From NCBI RefSeq assembly GCF_900166965.1, contig NZ_FUZI01000001.1:1116001-1180000 (forward strand): 64,000 nucleotides of DNA, read 5' to 3'. A model generated the notes under the pieces. It was not told where the DNA came from, did no database searches, and saw only the letters and a list, made by a program, of their open reading frames with translations. Source of the stretch: Photobacterium piscicola (GTDB taxonomy: Bacteria > Pseudomonadota > Gammaproteobacteria > Enterobacterales > Vibrionaceae). This document shows, piece by piece, positions 27,101 through 33,100 of this stretch. The position numbers and the translations under genes were made by a program. The first letter of the stretch is position 1. Each line of letters starts with the position of its first letter.

Positions 27101-30100
27101 GAACCCCTACGGTATAACTGGTATCCGTCAATGTTAAAATAGGAAGTGGAACTAAACTGTCAGCATTTTCATCATCAGTGCCATCGTTATCATCACCATT
27201 TGCAGCAGCCGTTGGTTGTCCATCTTCATCATGATTATTATCATGGGTTGCATCTCGAATATATAAATTCGCATTGGTATGATAATGAGCTGGACCGCCG
27301 TTACTGTATGATGTTTGGTAGCTTTCAGGTAAATCACCACCATCATAGGTATCGACACGTAAATAATAGTCTTCAACTTCACCATCAACCGCACCACCAA
27401 ATGAACGTGGATCTTCCGTTGTTCCTGTAACCGCATCACTTAATAACTCACTGGTTAAACGAACACGAACATAAACATCGGTGTTATTAGCAATACCAGG
27501 GAAACTATTCCAATTAATATTGGCGACAAAATTAGACACGCCTGAATTTACAACTATCGGCGCGCCCGCAGCACCACCCGCAAATTCATCACGATCGAAA
27601 CGACCATTACGATCAAAATCTATCCATGCATAAATATATGCATCGCTGCCTGTATTATTGGTTACAACCGAGCGCACCCCATAATTAGTCACTGAGTTAT
27701 GTAATGGCATAATAAAGACGCCATCTTCATCATCACCATTGACATCATCATCGTCACCCAATGCCAGTATCGCAGGTGCATTGGCGTCATTTTCTGTATC
27801 AGGTACCGCAGCACCTAAATACAAATTATTATTCAGACCATGATAAGGGCCGCCATCATTTAACGTCGTACGATAATTATTAGCTGCAACGCCATTTGTA
27901 GTATCTGGCGCATCACCAAAATCATAATCACCAATAAAGATTTGATGATCTTCTACTTCCCCATTAAGAGCAAAACCGCCCCAGTCACTAGCCGTTAACG
28001 TGTCATTAGTTAAACGAATACGAACATAAGTACTGCCTTGGGTTAAGCCACCAATACCATTCCAAACTAACTCAGTTGTCGGTGCCGTTTGATTTAAGGT
28101 ATTGGTACCATTAATGATGTTTTCTAGTGAGGTAAATTCACCCGCATCAGCAAAATCACCATCTTGGTTTAAATCAATCCAAGCATAAAGATTAGCATTA
28201 ACGCCAGTTCCATTATAAAGCGGAACTCCTAACGTATATGTCGTATCTGAAACACCCAGCAATGGAATCTTTGTTAAGGAATCAACATCTTCATCATCAA
28301 CACCATCATTATCATCACCATCAGCACCTACTGTTGGCAAACCATCGGTATCATGAGCATCATCATGGGTTGCACTACGAATATAAAGGTTGGCATTAAC
28401 ATGATAATGGGCAGGGCCATCACTTAGGTATAACGTGTCATATGAATCTGGCGCATCACCACCATCATAGGTATCAACACGAATATAATAATCTTCAACT
28501 TCACCATCTGTAACACCACCATAAGAGCGAGGATCTTCCGTTGTACCTGTTACTGAATCGGATAATAAATCAGTAGTAATACGGAACCGTGCATAAACAT
28601 CAGTATTCACCGCAATACCAGGGAAACTATCCCAAATGGCATCAAGTGTGGCACTTGTTGTTCCTGTTGCTATTGTGATTGGAGAACCAGCTGCGCCCCC
28701 TACAAATTCATCACGGTCGAATCGACCATTGCGGTCAAAGTCAATCCACGCATAAAGGTAAGCATTAGCGCCACTATTATTGGTTGCTGTTACCGGAAGA
28801 GCATAAGTCGTTGCGGTATTGTGTAACGGTAAAATAAAGACACCATCTTCATCATCACCGTTCACATCTTGATCATCACCTAATGCATATATGGCTGGTG
28901 TATTAGCATTATTTTCAGTATCTGGCGCGGCAGCACCTAAATAAACAGCCGCATCTAAACCATGGTAAGCACCTTGATCATTAAAGTTAGTCCGGTAATT
29001 ATTCGCACTCACTCCGCTTGCGGTATCTGGTGCATCACCAAAATCAAAATCACCAATAAATATTTGATGATCTTCAACTTCACCATTTAAAGCGATACCA
29101 CCCCAATCATCGGCCGTTAAAATATCACTGGTTAAACGAATACGAACAAAAGTACTACCTTGAGTTAACCCTGAAATACCCGTCCAAGTTAATTCGGTTG
29201 TTGGCGTTGTTTGTGCTGAAGTATTGGTACTATTCACAAGATTTTCTAATGATGTAAATTCACCAGCATCTGCAAAATCACCATCTTGGTTAAAATCAAT
29301 CCAAGCATAAAGATGAGCATCGGCACCTGTTCCATTATAAAGTGGCACACCTAAGGTATAGGTAGTATCTAATACCCCTAATAATGGAATACGCGTTAGA
29401 GAATCCGCATTTTCATCATCTGTTCCATCGTTATCATCACCATCACCATTTGGCGTTGGTTGGCCGTCGGTATCATGAATATTGTCATGAGTCGCATCAC
29501 GAATATACAAGTTGAGATTATTGTGATAATGCGACGGACCATTGCTGGTATATAACGTATCGTAACTATCTGGCGCATCACCACCATCATAGGTATCAAC
29601 CCGTAAATAATAATCTTCAACTTCACCATCAGTGGCAATACCAAATGAACGCGGATCTTCGGCAGTGCCTGTCGCTGAATCAGTTAAGACATCAGAGGTT
29701 AAACGTAAACGAATATAGACATCAGTATTAATGGCAATACCAGGAAAACTATTCCATGAAATAGTGACGTTACCATTGTTGGTGCCTGTCGGTACGGTTA
29801 TCGGAACTCCCGCTGCGCCACCAGCAAATTCATCGCGATCAAAACCTGTTGTACGGTCAAAATCAATCCATGCATAAATATATGCATCACTACCAGTATT
29901 ATTGGTAACCGTAACAGGTAAATCATATGACGTTGCACTTGAATGAAGTGGAATTAACAGCGCGCCATCTTCATCATCACCATTGGCATCAAGATCATCA
30001 CCATCGGCACTGTTGGCGGGATTATTCGCATCTTGCTCAGCATCAATAGCGGCACCGAAGAACAGTTGGTTGTTAAGACCATGACGAGGGCCATCATCGT

Positions 30101-33100
30101 TGAGCAAAGTACGGTGATTATTAGCAGCAACACCTACGCCAGTATCTGGCGCATCACCAAAATCATAGCTACCAACAAGAACATAATGATCTTCGACCTC
30201 ACCATCAGGTGCAGCACCGCCCCAACCTGTATTAGCTAACCCTGCGGTGGTATAACGTAAACGCAGTGCTGCATTACCATCACTTTGTCCTGAAATACCC
30301 GTAAACGTTAATGTAATCGGTGATGATACTGTTGTACCTGTTGGTACTGTTACTGCAACATATTCTGCCGCTTCAAACTGGTTATTTTGATTCCAATCTA
30401 ACCAACCATAAAGGTAAGCATCAACACCAGTATTATTACGAACTGGCACTTGTACAGAATAATTGGTCGCTGTTAACGGTAAAATAGGGGTTGGAGTACT
30501 AAAGGCATTTTCATCATCACTGCCAGTGAGATCATCACCATCCGCATTTGGCGTTGGTTGACCATCCCCATCACTATCAATAGTTGTATTACCAATATAG
30601 AGATTACTGATATTACTTAAACCATGGTAAGGACCGCCGCTAAGTCCTAACGTATCAAAACTATCTGGTAAATCACCAAAATCTTGATCGGCAACTTGTA
30701 GAGCATAATCTTCAACTTCACCGCCATCAACATAACCATAAGAGCGTGGATCTTCAACAGCCCCTGTCACAGCATCAGTTAGTGCAACCGGCGATAAACG
30801 TGTACGTAAATATACCGTGGTATTATTAGTCGGTGGTGTAATTGTCCCCCAAGATAATGGCATCGCGGTTGCACTTGCACCATTAGCAACAACTATCGCA
30901 CCACCTGGACCTGCACCATTTGAAATAAACTCATCACGATCAAATTCACCATCACGGTTCACATCTAACCATGCATATAAATAAGCATCAGCACCTGAAG
31001 TATTCGTCACCGTTGTTTGCGTATTATAAGCCGTTGCACCACTGGTTAACGGTTGAATCAATAAACTGTCTTCATCATCAATACCGTCAGCATTATCACC
31101 TGATGCGGTGGTATTTTGTAAACCATCAACTTCGGTATCAGTTGCGTTTGCACCTAAAAATAAATCATCATCAATAGAGTGACGAGGGCCATCATCAGCT
31201 AACGTGGTTCGATAATTACCAGTACCAATTCCCACACCAGTATCTGGCGCATCACCGAAATCAATACTGATGATCACTTCGCCATAGTCTTCAACTTCAC
31301 CGTCAATACTTGAACCGTTCGGTGTATTACAATCACCAGATGAACACAAACGGAAGCGTGCATAGGTATTGCCTAAAATAGCATTCACAGGCGTCGTTAT
31401 GGTATAAGTTGTCATACCAACGGTGGCAGTTGTATTACTAATTACCTGTTCGTTTGCATCATCCCAGTCACCGTCTCGGTTCCAGTCAATCCAGCCATAA
31501 ACATGGAAGCTAGTACCTGCATAATCAGGATCTTTACCAATTGTAACCTCAATATCACGGTCACGATTGAGCACATAAATACCATTCGCAGTCACGCCAT
31601 CTTCATCAGCAAGATCAACTAAATTATCACCATCGGCGATACTAGTAGGTTGGCCATCAATATCAGTATCTAATAACACCCCTAAAAACAGATCGGGGTT
31701 ATTATCAGTATCACCATCAATAACAATATGGTTGGCACCACCATTAGCTCTTAATGTTTGGTAATCACCCATTGCGGTTGACATCGATGTATCAGGTGCA
31801 TCACCCCAGTCTTTATTATCAACATCAACAACAATATTGGCACTAAATTCTGAAGTATCTTGTAATTCACCACTCCCACCCGTTGTCGTACGTTGAGCAA
31901 TGACAGTAATTTCATCGCCAACATTAATGCTCGACGTTGCAAATAAACTATCAAACGTTGAACCTGATTGGCCCGTAATGCTGCCTAAATATGTTAAGCC
32001 TTCACCTGCATTTAACCCATCACTACCCAATTCACCGGTACCAACACTCGCTTTATAGACTTCAAAAGTAAATTCACCCGTGGCACACATATCACCAATA
32101 ACACGTAGATTTGCACCTTCTAAAAAAGCATAAGTAATTTGTGGGCGAGCTACATTATTATTGGCACCTGTTCCGGTGTCGTTATTACATAAATCAGTAT
32201 TTAATGAAACGCCTTCACCCGTTGCGAGATTATGAAGGTCAATGGCATTATCAGTATTATTATCAAAACTATTTTTAGTAATTAAATACCCTTCAATATT
32301 GGTATTACCATCAATAGAAACCCCTGAATCACCATTATTATGAATAATATTACATTCGATTATCGATAGCTGACCACTTTGGAAATGCACTCCATTATCG
32401 TCCGCATTTTGAATGTCATTACTGGTGATAGTTTGGAATAAATCAACATTTGATGTATTACGTTGATATATTGCATCACTGGTTGCATCACGCATTATAT
32501 TACCAGCGATATTAAGATAAGCAGGCACACCGTAACGAATATAAACATTGTGATACGGTGTTGCAGTGGTCGAGGTTGAACCCAATAATTGATTTTGTAT
32601 TACTTGCCAATTAACAACATTGGTTTGGCTATTTAGATTATTTAAGGTGATATTATTATGCGCTGTTTTTATTGCGTTATAACGAATAATACCACTGTCA
32701 CCATTAAGCGAGCCATTACCTGCATTTGCAATCGCAATACCCGCACACCCTAATGATGTACCACAGGTTTCTTGGCCAATAACCGCATCATTACCCGCAG
32801 GATCAATACCAATTAAGTTTTGCTCAATTAAGGTGTCAGTAATGCCCGCCGAGTAAATATTAATACCTAAAGAACCACCCGTCAGAGAGACATTTCGTAC
32901 TGTCGTATTATCCGCATTAATAATTAATAATTCAGCGGCATAAGCACTGGCGTTAGTTGGCATATCAATTTGTAATTCAGGCTTCGCTAATGCAGGAATG
33001 GTTTCAACACTACACCCATCAGAGCTACCGACGGTTTGCGCTTCTGAATAATTACCTGAATTTGAATCGATGATCGTTGTACCGTCAGCATTGCTGTATG

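Noticed and set aside
23971..29900. Regularly spaced repeats resembling a CRISPR or satellite array
   Set aside because: The period is 1122 bases, in frame, and encodes protein modules; there are no short direct repeats with unique spacers and no cas genes.
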